From assembly GCA_030637775.1 (NCBI GenBank), contig DAOWFY010000170.1, positions 1-7,093 on the forward strand: DNA of 7,093 nt, written 5' to 3'. The stretch comes from a bacterium. GTDB lineage: Bacteria; Ratteibacteria; UBA8468. Position 1 is the stretch's first letter, and each line of letters starts with the position of its first letter. This document shows positions 1 through 4,915 of the stretch, one piece after another. Made by a program: the position numbers and the translations under genes. The notes beneath the pieces were generated by a model. It made no database searches and was not told the origin of the DNA. It saw only the letters and a list, made by a program, of their open reading frames with translations.

Positions 1-82
1 CCATTAACTATGAATAATATTTACCCTAACTCTTACCTATGTGTCTGAACCCAGACATATATGTTATTCTAAAAGAGAAAAA

Positions 83-229
83 ATGAAAAGAAGATTTACC
101 TTAAAGATATTTAAATCAAAGAAGAGATACCTCTGGCCGCGAAGTCCGGTGACCAAAATCAAGGAGAGCGAAAAGATTTACCGCAGAGAGCGCGAAAAGG
201 AAAGGCTACGGAAGGAAGGAAAGGAATAG
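83..229 (+). CDS. Small, very basic hypothetical protein (48 aa)
   Basis: I cannot assign this to a named family. From the ATG at 83 it encodes 48 residues, mostly Lys, Arg and Glu. It contains the ordered stretch LWPRSPVTKIKESEKIYRR, of the form W-x-x-x-P-V-T-K-I-K-x-S-x-K-I-Y-x-R. That looks like a conserved short motif and less like random coding; I have a vague, unverified recollection of similar small basic proteins in other bacteria. The tail is a charged, probably helical Arg/Lys/Glu segment. There is no signal peptide, Cys pair or membrane segment. An in-frame GTG at 41 would add 14 residues, but neither start has a good SD (only AAAGAGAAAA before 83). The stop lies 3 bp from the 3' end of the convergent tRNA gene. 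A nucleic-acid-binding role would fit the charge but is only inference. It could also be a chance frame. Confidence 0.4.
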   Translation: MKRRFTLKIFKSKKRYLWPRSPVTKIKESEKIYRREREKERLRKEGKE

Positions 230-232
230 GAG

Positions 233-304
233 TGGGCGATGCTGGGCTCGAACCAGCGACTTCTACCGTGTGAAGGTAGCACTCTCCCACTGAGTTAATC
301 GCCC
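233..304 (-). tRNA. tRNA-Val (anticodon CAC)
   Basis: Read on the minus strand, this 72-nt segment folds into a full cloverleaf. The acceptor stem GGGCGAU pairs with AUCGCCC over 7 perfect base pairs. The D arm is ACUC/GAGU with a 7-nt loop containing GGG. The anticodon stem is CUACC/GGUAG around loop UUCACAC, giving anticodon CAC, which reads the Val codon GUG. The variable loop has 5 nt. The T arm is GCUGG/CCAGC with loop UUCGAGC. The discriminator base is A at 233. The next bases are CUC, so the CCA end is not encoded and must be added by CCA-adding enzyme. The gene stands alone, with no second tRNA beside it. Confidence 0.95.
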
Positions 305-317
305 TTTAGGCAGTATT

Positions 318-347
318 AGAATAACATAAAAAGAAGAAAAAAATCAA
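318..347 (-). promoter_or_regulatory. Probable promoter of tRNA-Val
   Basis: On the minus strand TTGATT (342-347) and TATTCT (318-323) are separated by 18 bp, and a TG dinucleotide one base before the -10 box makes an extended -10. The expected start of transcription, around 310-312, leaves a leader of about 7 nt before the mature tRNA 5' end at 304. The -35 box lies in an A/T-rich run, so it is less certain than the -10. Confidence 0.5.
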
Positions 348-385
348 AAAATAGAAAAATATTCTACGCTCTTTGCCCACTATAT

Positions 386-415
386 TTGACATCCCAAAAG
401 ACTCTATGTTATAAT
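386..415 (+). promoter_or_regulatory. Sigma-70-type promoter of the HU gene
   Basis: TTGACA (386-391) and TATAAT (410-415) are both perfect consensus hexamers, 18 bp apart. TG at 407-408 also gives an extended -10. Transcription should start near 421-423, leaving a leader of about 30 nt that contains the HU SD. This predicts strong constitutive expression, as expected for an abundant nucleoid protein. It is divergent from the tRNA-Val promoter. Confidence 0.85.
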
Positions 416-451
416 CCTTGCTATTAAAGGAAGGGGAGGTGATAACAAGAA

Positions 452-721
452 ATGAATAAAGGAGAATTGATTGAAGCAATGGCTAAAGTAACCTGCAGCA
501 AAGCAGAGGCAGCCAAGGCATTGGATGCGGCATTGGCCGCAATCAAGGGCTCTTTGAAGAAGGGCAAGCCGGTTACCCTAATCGGCTTTGGTACCTTTAA
601 GGTATCCAGAAGAAAGGCGAGAACCGGAAGAAATCCTCAGACCGGAAAACCGATCAAGATTCCCGCCAAGAAGGTTCCGGTATTTAAAGCAGGAGCAGCA
701 TTGAAGAAAGCGGTAAAGTAA
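452..721 (+). CDS. HU-family DNA-binding protein
   Basis: This is a histone-like nucleoid protein that binds and bends DNA as a dimer. The 89-residue length is typical of HU (about 90). The N-terminal helical part starts [11 protein letters not shown]. It is followed by the signature [21 protein letters not shown] at about residues 45-65, where GFGTF begins the beta-saddle and R60-N61-P62 is the arm tip with the proline that intercalates into DNA. The C-terminal helix is [12 protein letters not shown]. The start is fixed by a strong SD, GGGGAGGTGAT at 433-443, 8 bases before the ATG, and by the consensus promoter just upstream. A homodimeric HU is more likely than an IHF subunit from the sequence, but the two cannot be separated firmly. 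No T-run terminator follows; a palindromic repeat begins 18 bp after the stop. Confidence 0.95.
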   Translation: MNKGELIEAMAKVTCSKAEAAKALDAALAAIKGSLKKGKPVTLIGFGTFKVSRRKARTGRNPQTGKPIKIPAKKVPVFKAGAALKKAVK

Positions 722-739
722 GACCGATAGAGAGGGATG

Positions 740-808
740 AGGGGTCAGGTCTCAACATTTAATAACCTATCACATAAATATTTTGTTAAATATTGAGACC
801 TGACCCCT
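740..808. repeat. Dispersed palindromic repeat, copy 1
   Basis: Two 23-base arms (740-762 and 786-808) are reverse complements except for one position (C755 against A792). The outer part of each arm is GGGGTCAGGTCTCAAC or its complement. The spacer is about 23 bp, and two or three further A/T or wobble pairs could extend the stem inward. The same arms occur at 6918-6971. The element fills the HU-queC gap and ends 5 bp before the queC ATG. The form resembles REP/MITE-like elements moved by REP-associated (Y1) transposases, but no transposase is present here. There is no T-run, so it is not a classical terminator; it could still act as an RNA-processing or 3'-end stabilising hairpin. Confidence 0.9.
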
Positions 809-813
809 ATGTT

Positions 814-1488
814 ATGAAAAAAGCAATCGTTTTACTTTCGGGGGGAATTGATTCTTCAACTACCCTTTACTTAGCCAGACACAAGGGCTACAAGACCTTG
901 TGTCTGATTTTTGACTACCATCAGAGGCACAAGAAGGAGATAGAGTCGGCTAAAGCCATTGCTAAAAGCACCAATAGCGACTATAAGATAATAAGGATTC
1001 TTCTGCCGGAGGGAGGAAGTTCTCTTCTAAATCCAGATATATCACTTGCTATCGGTAAGGAGAAGATCCCTTCCACCTATGTCCCCGCCAGGAACATCAT
1101 ATTTTTAGCCTACGCTGCCTCCTATGCTGAGGCCTGGGGAGCCCGTGTAATATTTATCGGGGTAAATCAAGTAGATTATAGTGGTTACCCTGATTGCCGC
1201 GAGAGCTTTATCCGTACTTTCAACCAGATGATTAAGGTAGGAACCAAATCCTGGACACAAAAGAGAAAAGATATGAAGGTAATTGCTCCTCTGATGAAGA
1301 TGACCAAGGGAGAGATAATTAAATTGGGAGTGAAATTAGAGGTTCCTTACCATCTTACCTGGTCCTGCTACGAAGGAAAGGGAAAGCCCTGTCTTAAATG
1401 CGATTCCTGCAAATTCCGTCTTAAAGGATTCCGGGAGGCGAGGGTAGAAGACCCTCTCCTAACCGATGGAAAAGGCAAAGGTCTCTGA
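814..1488 (+). CDS. queC: 7-cyano-7-deazaguanine synthase QueC
   Basis: This enzyme converts 7-carboxy-7-deazaguanine to preQ0 using ATP and ammonia, in queuosine biosynthesis. The 224-residue length fits the family. The N-terminal PP-loop SGGIDSS is at residues 9-15. STYVPARN (87-94) and DYSGYPDCR (121-129) are QueC-type motifs. The C-terminal zinc site has Cys185, Cys193, Cys196 and Cys199 (WSCYEGKGKPCLKCDSC). I chose the ATG at 814 because MKKAIVLLSGG is the normal QueC beginning. An in-frame TTG at 793 lies inside the repeat and would add seven unlikely residues. No SD precedes 814: the bases are CCCCTATGTT, immediately after the repeat. The 3' end overlaps queE by 23 bp, so the two are probably translationally coupled. 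Confidence 0.95.
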   Translation: MKKAIVLLSGGIDSSTTLYLARHKGYKTLCLIFDYHQRHKKEIESAKAIAKSTNSDYKIIRILLPEGGSSLLNPDISLAIGKEKIPSTYVPARNIIFLAYAASYAEAWGARVIFIGVNQVDYSGYPDCRESFIRTFNQMIKVGTKSWTQKRKDMKVIAPLMKMTKGEIIKLGVKLEVPYHLTWSCYEGKGKPCLKCDSCKFRLKGFREARVEDPLLTDGKGKGL

Positions 1489-2146
1489 ACTCTTCTCCTC
1501 CATCCAGGGAGAGGGGTTATACGTAGGCAGAAAGGAAATATTTATTCGCTTTTCTGGTTGTAACCTCAACTGTGTTTTCTGTGACGTTAATAATAAGAAG
1601 GGAGAATTTTATACTGTTGAGGAACTGGTGGAAGAGATTAAGAGAATTAACAGAGAGGCAAAATGGCTCACTTTAACCGGAGGAGAGCCTCTTCTCTGGT
1701 GCGATTTCCTAAAGGAATTTCTTCCTCTTCTAAAGAATGAAGAACTGAAGATAAATCTGGAAACCAATGGAACTATGCCCGAGAAATTCAGAAAAATAAA
1801 GGATTTGATAGATATTGTGGCCTTAGATTTTAAGTTACCCAGCTCAACTGCAGAGAAACCTTTCTGGAAAAAACACCAGCAATTCTTAAATCTGGCTAAA
1901 GAGAAGTCCTTCGTTAAGGTTGTCATCACCGCTAAAACAATTTCCGAGGATCTAAAAAAAGCGGTAAAAATAATTTCCGAGATTGATCAGGAAATTCCTC
2001 TTATCTTACAACCGGTTACACCTCATAGAAAATTTAGAGCCGTAGCTCCGATGAAGAAAGTTTTGAAATTTCAGGAGCAGGCCCTCAAATTCCTCACTGA
2101 TGTGAGGGTAATACCCCAGATACACAAATTCCTGAAGTTGAGGTAA
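1466..2146 (+). CDS. queE: 7-carboxy-7-deazaguanine synthase QueE (radical SAM)
   Basis: This radical SAM enzyme rearranges 6-carboxy-tetrahydropterin into 7-carboxy-7-deazaguanine, the substrate of QueC. At 226 residues it starts with the QueE-type segment VSELFSSIQGEGLYVGRK (QGEG at 14-17). The [4Fe-4S] cysteines are C32-x3-C36-x2-C39 (GCNLNCVFCD). The SAM-binding TGGEP is at 71-75. The C-terminal LQPVTP and RVIPQIHKFLKLR are also typical. The ATG lies inside queC in another frame and has no SD at the right distance, so translation probably depends on coupling to queC. The queE stop is followed after 11 bp by queF. Confidence 0.95.
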   Translation: MEKAKVSELFSSIQGEGLYVGRKEIFIRFSGCNLNCVFCDVNNKKGEFYTVEELVEEIKRINREAKWLTLTGGEPLLWCDFLKEFLPLLKNEELKINLETNGTMPEKFRKIKDLIDIVALDFKLPSSTAEKPFWKKHQQFLNLAKEKSFVKVVITAKTISEDLKKAVKIISEIDQEIPLILQPVTPHRKFRAVAPMKKVLKFQEQALKFLTDVRVIPQIHKFLKLR

Positions 2147-2157
2147 AAGGAGCCAAA

Positions 2158-2553
2158 ATGAAATTGAGTAAAGAGTATGATCGGTTGCAGAAAAATATAA
2201 GAAAGGTAAAGAAACCTCCGATAGAGGTCTGGAGCAACAAATATCCGGATAAAAAATGCATCGTTACCATTGAAATTTCTGAGTTCACCTGTCTTTGCCC
2301 CAAGACCGCTCTTCCCGATTTCGCCACCATCATTATAAAATACATTCCCGATAAATACTGCGTGGAACTGAAGTCTTTCAAATATTACCTTCTCTCCTAC
2401 CGGAATGTAGGGATATTTCATGAGCATGCCATCAATAGGATTTTAGATGATTTTGTTCACGCCTGCCATCCACGCTGGACCAACATCATCGGGGAATTTA
2501 ACCCCCGCGGAGGAATCAAAACCACCGTAACTCGAGAGTATAAAAGAAAATAG
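2158..2553 (+). CDS. queF: NADPH-dependent 7-cyano-7-deazaguanine reductase QueF (type I)
   Basis: This enzyme reduces the nitrile of preQ0 to the aminomethyl group of preQ1 with two NADPH. The 131-residue size is that of the short, unimodular YkvM-type QueF. The active-site region FTCLCPKTALPDFATI carries the Cys that forms the thioimide (Cys47, with an extra Cys45) and the catalytic Asp54. The family motif is ELKSFKYYLLSYRN at 70-83. FHEH (88-91) holds the conserved Glu, and FNPRGGI (114-120) is also typical. Where Bacillus QueF has Gln before the PDF motif, this has Leu. AAGGAG (2147-2152) lies 5 bases before the ATG and supports the start. It is the last gene of queCEF. QueD, which acts before QueE, is not in the window. 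Confidence 0.95.
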   Translation: MKLSKEYDRLQKNIRKVKKPPIEVWSNKYPDKKCIVTIEISEFTCLCPKTALPDFATIIIKYIPDKYCVELKSFKYYLLSYRNVGIFHEHAINRILDDFVHACHPRWTNIIGEFNPRGGIKTTVTREYKRK

Positions 2554-2613
2554 TCATAATGAAGGGAGTGGAGGAAGTAAATTGACAGAGGATTTAAAAT
2601 AAAGTTGTACTAA

Positions 2614-2630
2614 ATTATAAGAAATTATAA
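2614..2630 (+). repeat. Tandem ATTATAA direct repeats upstream of the Panacea gene
   Basis: AAATTATAA occurs at 2612-2620 and again at 2622-2630, exactly 10 bp apart, so both copies face the same side of the helix. The same ATTATAA core recurs inverted at 2672-2678 and direct at 2684-2690, close to the Panacea start codon. This arrangement could be an operator for an autoregulated toxin-antitoxin operon. It could also be chance in an AT-rich leader, and TATAAA at 2626-2631 may itself be a -10 element. No regulator binding is proven. Confidence 0.35.
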
Positions 2631-2670
2631 AATACCCTCAATGATCCACTTATTATGCAAATCAAGAAAT

Positions 2671-2691
2671 TTTATAATAGGAGATTATAAA
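2671..2691 (+). promoter_or_regulatory. Perfect palindrome around the Panacea gene's SD
   Basis: TTTATAAT (2671-2678) and ATTATAAA (2684-2691) are perfect 8-base inverted arms, and the 5-base spacer between them is exactly AGGAG (2679-2683), the SD for the ATG at 2694. As DNA it could be a repressor operator. As RNA it would be a weak A/U hairpin displaying the SD in its loop. TATAAT at 2673-2678 also matches a -10 box, but a transcript starting from it would begin near 2685 and lose the SD, so I prefer the operator or hairpin reading. Confidence 0.5.
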
Positions 2692-2693
2692 TC

Positions 2694-3320
2694 ATGAAAG
2701 CAGAAAAGAAGGCAAATATTCGGTTTGCATTCAACGTGAAGAAGTTTGTTAATGCTATGGCTTTATTCGCCCAAGAAGTAAATAAATTAGATAAACTGAA
2801 AGCTGCAAAACTTCTTTATTTTGCGGATAAACATCATTTGGTAAGATACGGACGGCCAATTTTTGGTGATCGATATCACAGTCTTGATTACGGACCAGTT
2901 CCTTCTCTTTGTTTAGATATTATGAATGAAGTTTTACAACCTTTAGATGAAATTTCAATGCGAACTCCGTACAAAAATATATTTGAGCGAAAACTTAAAG
3001 TATCTAAACCTAAAGACCACCCTTATCCTTGTTTCAAGAAAGTAGAAGATCCTGACATGGAAGTATTTTCTCAATCAGAAATTGAATCTTTAAAAGCAAC
3101 AATTGCCAAATATGGCAAGAAAACCGGCGGTAAACTCATTGACTTATGCCATGAGGAAGCAACATGGTTAAAAACGAGAGGAAGTGAAAATCCAGACCCA
3201 GAAATTGACTACCGGCTATTTTTTAAAAATAGTCCTGAAGCAGAGCCTGGTGTTTTAGAATTAATGGAAGCTTCTCAAGAAGATAGAGATTTTATTAAGC
3301 ATCTTCAGAATGAAACTTGA
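2694..3320 (+). CDS. Panacea-domain (DUF4065/SocA-like) protein, putative antitoxin
   Basis: This 208-residue protein matches the Panacea domain, a shared antitoxin domain in PanAT toxin-antitoxin pairs that is also seen in SocA (proteolytic adaptor antitoxin) and GepA-like proteins. The core is at about residues 35-72: KAAKLLYFADKHHLVRYG, then PIFGDRYHSLDYGPVPS, with the typical K-LLYF-D/H and Y-GPVP pattern. The second conserved part is about 126-161, FSQSEIESLKATIAKYG followed by DLCHEEATWLKT. The first 10 residues are basic. AGGAG at 2679-2683, 10 bases before the ATG, supports the start. The last 11 bp overlap the next gene, as in antitoxin-first TA operons. The region is clearly AT-richer than queCEF, suggesting transfer. 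Neutralising the downstream product is inferred from family and layout. A phage-encoded or non-TA Panacea protein is the main alternative. Confidence 0.8.
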   Translation: MKAEKKANIRFAFNVKKFVNAMALFAQEVNKLDKLKAAKLLYFADKHHLVRYGRPIFGDRYHSLDYGPVPSLCLDIMNEVLQPLDEISMRTPYKNIFERKLKVSKPKDHPYPCFKKVEDPDMEVFSQSEIESLKATIAKYGKKTGGKLIDLCHEEATWLKTRGSENPDPEIDYRLFFKNSPEAEPGVLELMEASQEDRDFIKHLQNET

Positions 3321-3735
3321 TAGCTCCTTTGACCAGATATTTCAACAAGGTTCTGTCCTGAAGTATTCTAAATTTCTACTATCTGATGGAAGACGCAAGC
3401 CCAAAATTTTTGTAATACTTAATAAAAATCCAACCCACAATTTAATGCGCTGTGTGCTAACTACCTCCCAATTCAATTTTTATAATAAGTCTCCACAATG
3501 GAAAAAAGATCAGTTCGTTTTAATTCCAGCTGGATCTGTTTCTTTTCTTCCTGTAAAAACATTTATAAACTGTGAGGTTACATATACATTACCCAAATCG
3601 AAATTGGTAGAGGCTTATCGAAAACAGAAATTGGAGAGTTTTGGTATTTTGCCTAAAAAGTTTCTCGATAAAGTTATCGATATTATAAGAAGTTCAATCC
3701 TTATCGAAACAGAGGTTAAGAAAGCTATTCTGTAA
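3310..3735 (+). CDS. Putative toxin partner of the Panacea protein, PemK/MazF-like barrel suspected
   Basis: I do not recognise this 141-residue protein with certainty. Its order of elements resembles the PemK/MazF SH3-like barrel. G14-S-V begins the first strand. RRKPKIFVILNKNP (28-41) looks like the RPAxVI strand. CVLTTSQ (48-54) is a strand ending in Thr/Ser. FVLIPAGSVSFLPVKTFINCEV (69-90) looks like the strand pair before the last helix. LESFGILPKKFLDKVIDII (108-126) looks like the terminal leader and helix. MazF members are mRNA interferases, but I cannot assign catalytic residues here, so RNase activity is only a hypothesis. The ATG overlaps the Panacea gene by 11 bp and has no clear SD, suggesting coupled translation and a tightly limited amount of protein. 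It could also belong to a barrel family that is not a toxin. Confidence 0.6.
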   Translation: MKLDSSFDQIFQQGSVLKYSKFLLSDGRRKPKIFVILNKNPTHNLMRCVLTTSQFNFYNKSPQWKKDQFVLIPAGSVSFLPVKTFINCEVTYTLPKSKLVEAYRKQKLESFGILPKKFLDKVIDIIRSSILIETEVKKAIL

Positions 3736-3797
3736 ACCTCAACTTTTCTACTGCTCCCTCCAAATACTCCAGTTCCAAGCAGCTAAATCATCGCTGT

Positions 3798-4766
3798 CTA
3801 AACTATTATCTTTTCCACAACAAATACGCGGGTAGGGAAGCCTACCAGTTTGGAAACAGTGAGATTTCCATCGCCAGATAGAACTCTGGTTTTTGCCCTT
3901 TCTACGGGGAGAGAATGAATTCCAGCCTGAAAATGCATATGGGATAAAATTGTCGTTCCCGGGGGTCCATTATAGACCACCATATATTCTGGTGCGTTCA
4001 AAACAAATTCTACCATTATCCGAATCTCATTTTTATCAATGAACTGATAAGTATGTTTTTCATTCACGATAACAATGTGATGGTCATAGTAAGGGTAGGG
4101 GTTAGCCGAGATAATATAGCCATTCCAGGGGTAATCTTCCCTTCCTTTTTCGTAAGAGCAATAGGGGCATTCCTCCTCTCCCTTCTTTCTTTTCTCCACT
4201 AACGAAAAGCTCACAATCGATTTTCTTCTTCCATTATATTGAACCTCAATCAAACCATCCTCATACGATTTAGTTTCTATTCCCTTGAGACATTCCTCTC
4301 GCACAAATCCATTCTTAATCCCCTTTTTCCAGAGGGTATCGACCTTCTCGGCTAAAAAAGGAAATTTCAGGCCTTGCCTGCCGGAAGGCAGATTAAAATT
4401 CTCACTTTTGTCCTTTATTTTTTTGTCTTTTAGATACTCATCGACAAATTTGAGGTCTTCTTCAGAACTGCTCACATAATTAAGGGCTTCTCTCACATTT
4501 TTATCATCAGAAAATTCAAAGACATCTTTATCCACCGTTATCACAAGACCGGCCATTTCTGAAGAACCGGGCTTGATTGTCTTGTCCTTATCATGGAAGT
4601 GGTCAATATAATTTTTCGGAAGTCTCGTCCACCGGGGAAAAAGAAAGGCACGTAGGCGGTGATTCCGACAGGCGACAATGACATTAATGATCTTTGTTTT
4701 CTCATTACTCAGAAGAAGATTAACCAAATTTCCTACCGTCTCTACAAATCCCATTTTCTTTTCCAT
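3798..4766 (-). CDS. HIT-superfamily GDP-hexose-phosphorylase-like (DUF4922-related) protein, apparently circularly permuted
   Basis: This 322-residue protein is probably a nucleotide-sugar phosphorylase or nucleotidyltransferase; substrate unknown. Residues about 165-318 resemble the N-terminal half of DUF4922 / GDP-hexose phosphorylase (VTC2-like) proteins: IEVQYNGRRKSIVSFS, CPYC (200-203), ISANPYPYYDHHIVIV (219-234), VVYNGPPGTT and SHMHFQAG. The last carries the HIT motif H276-M-H278-F-Q280, with H278 the expected nucleophile. Residues 26-110 (INVIVACRNHRLRAFLFPR, then IKPGSSEMAGLVITVDKDVF) resemble the C-terminal half of the same families, so the halves are in reverse order. They are joined by a charged linker containing a palindrome-encoded LPSGRQGL. 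Neither the ATG at 4764-4766 nor Met5 has a good SD. It follows priA after 149 bp of repeat-rich DNA and converges on the Panacea module. Confidence 0.75.
   Translation of the reverse strand: MEKKMGFVETVGNLVNLLLSNEKTKIINVIVACRNHRLRAFLFPRWTRLPKNYIDHFHDKDKTIKPGSSEMAGLVITVDKDVFEFSDDKNVREALNYVSSSEEDLKFVDEYLKDKKIKDKSENFNLPSGRQGLKFPFLAEKVDTLWKKGIKNGFVREECLKGIETKSYEDGLIEVQYNGRRKSIVSFSLVEKRKKGEEECPYCSYEKGREDYPWNGYIISANPYPYYDHHIVIVNEKHTYQFIDKNEIRIMVEFVLNAPEYMVVYNGPPGTTILSHMHFQAGIHSLPVERAKTRVLSGDGNLTVSKLVGFPTRVFVVEKIIV
4368..4393. repeat. Small GC-rich palindrome read in frame inside the phosphorylase-like gene
   Basis: On the plus strand CTTGCCTGCCGGAAGGCAG (4375-4393) contains CTGCC and GGCAG arms around GGAA. 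On the coding strand it is read as LPSGRQGL, residues 126-133, within the linker between the two halves of the protein. The local GC content is much higher than in the flanking coding sequence. The string resembles a dispersed CTGCCGGCAGG-type repeat that I recall from candidate-phylum genomes; that recollection is not checked. Confidence 0.45.
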
Positions 4767-4775
4767 TTTGACACT

Positions 4776-4914
4776 GAGGCGAGGAAGTTCCCTGAAGCGT
4801 GCCTTGTTGGCGACAAGCGGGCATGGTGTCCGAAGGACGAGCGAGGAGCAACGAGAGTGAAGATTTCCTCGCTGGGGAAATCAAACGTGCCGCTGAAGGA
4901 AACTTCCGAGCCTC
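4776..4914. repeat. Composite inverted-repeat element between priA and the phosphorylase-like gene
   Basis: The 149-bp gap (4767-4915) holds no gene I can support. Its outer ends, GAGGCGAGGAAGTTCCC... (4776-4799) and its counterpart at 4891-4914, are 24-base inverted arms matching at 19 of 24 positions. Nested inside are GATTTCC/GGAAATC (4862-4868 and 4876-4882, 7-nt loop), AGCGAGGA/TCCTCGCT (4840-4847 and 4866-4873), and CTTGT/ACAAG around 4803-4817. The whole is GC-richer than its neighbours. It looks like a MITE-like or large structured repeat. Its right arm ends one base short of the last bases after the priA stop. No T-run follows any hairpin, so a terminator call is not justified. Confidence 0.6.
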
Positions 4915-4915
4915 T

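Noticed and set aside
740-808. Repeat copies 1 and 2 as a CRISPR-like array or as rho-independent terminators
   Set aside because: There are only two copies about 6 kb apart, so there is no array, and neither hairpin is followed by a T-run on either strand.
793-813. TTG at 793 as the queC start
   Set aside because: It falls inside the palindromic repeat, lacks an SD and would add MRPDPYV before the conserved MKKAIVLLSGG start.
1609-1929. 106-residue open frame on the minus strand inside queE
   Set aside because: It lies entirely within a well-identified gene, has a Ser/Phe-rich composition typical of a reverse-frame shadow, and shows no known motif.
2071-2427. Two overlapping minus-strand open frames across the queE-queF junction
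   Set aside because: Both QueE and QueF have intact catalytic motifs on the plus strand here; the antisense frames show no domain pattern.
2582-2587. TTGACA as the -35 box of the Panacea operon
   Set aside because: No acceptable -10 hexamer lies 16-18 bp downstream; the next AT-rich candidates are too far away. The operon's promoter remains unassigned.
3751-3782. CTGCT/AGCAG as a bidirectional terminator between the convergent Panacea module and phosphorylase-like gene
   Set aside because: A 5-bp stem with a loop of over 20 bases and no T-run is too weak to call.
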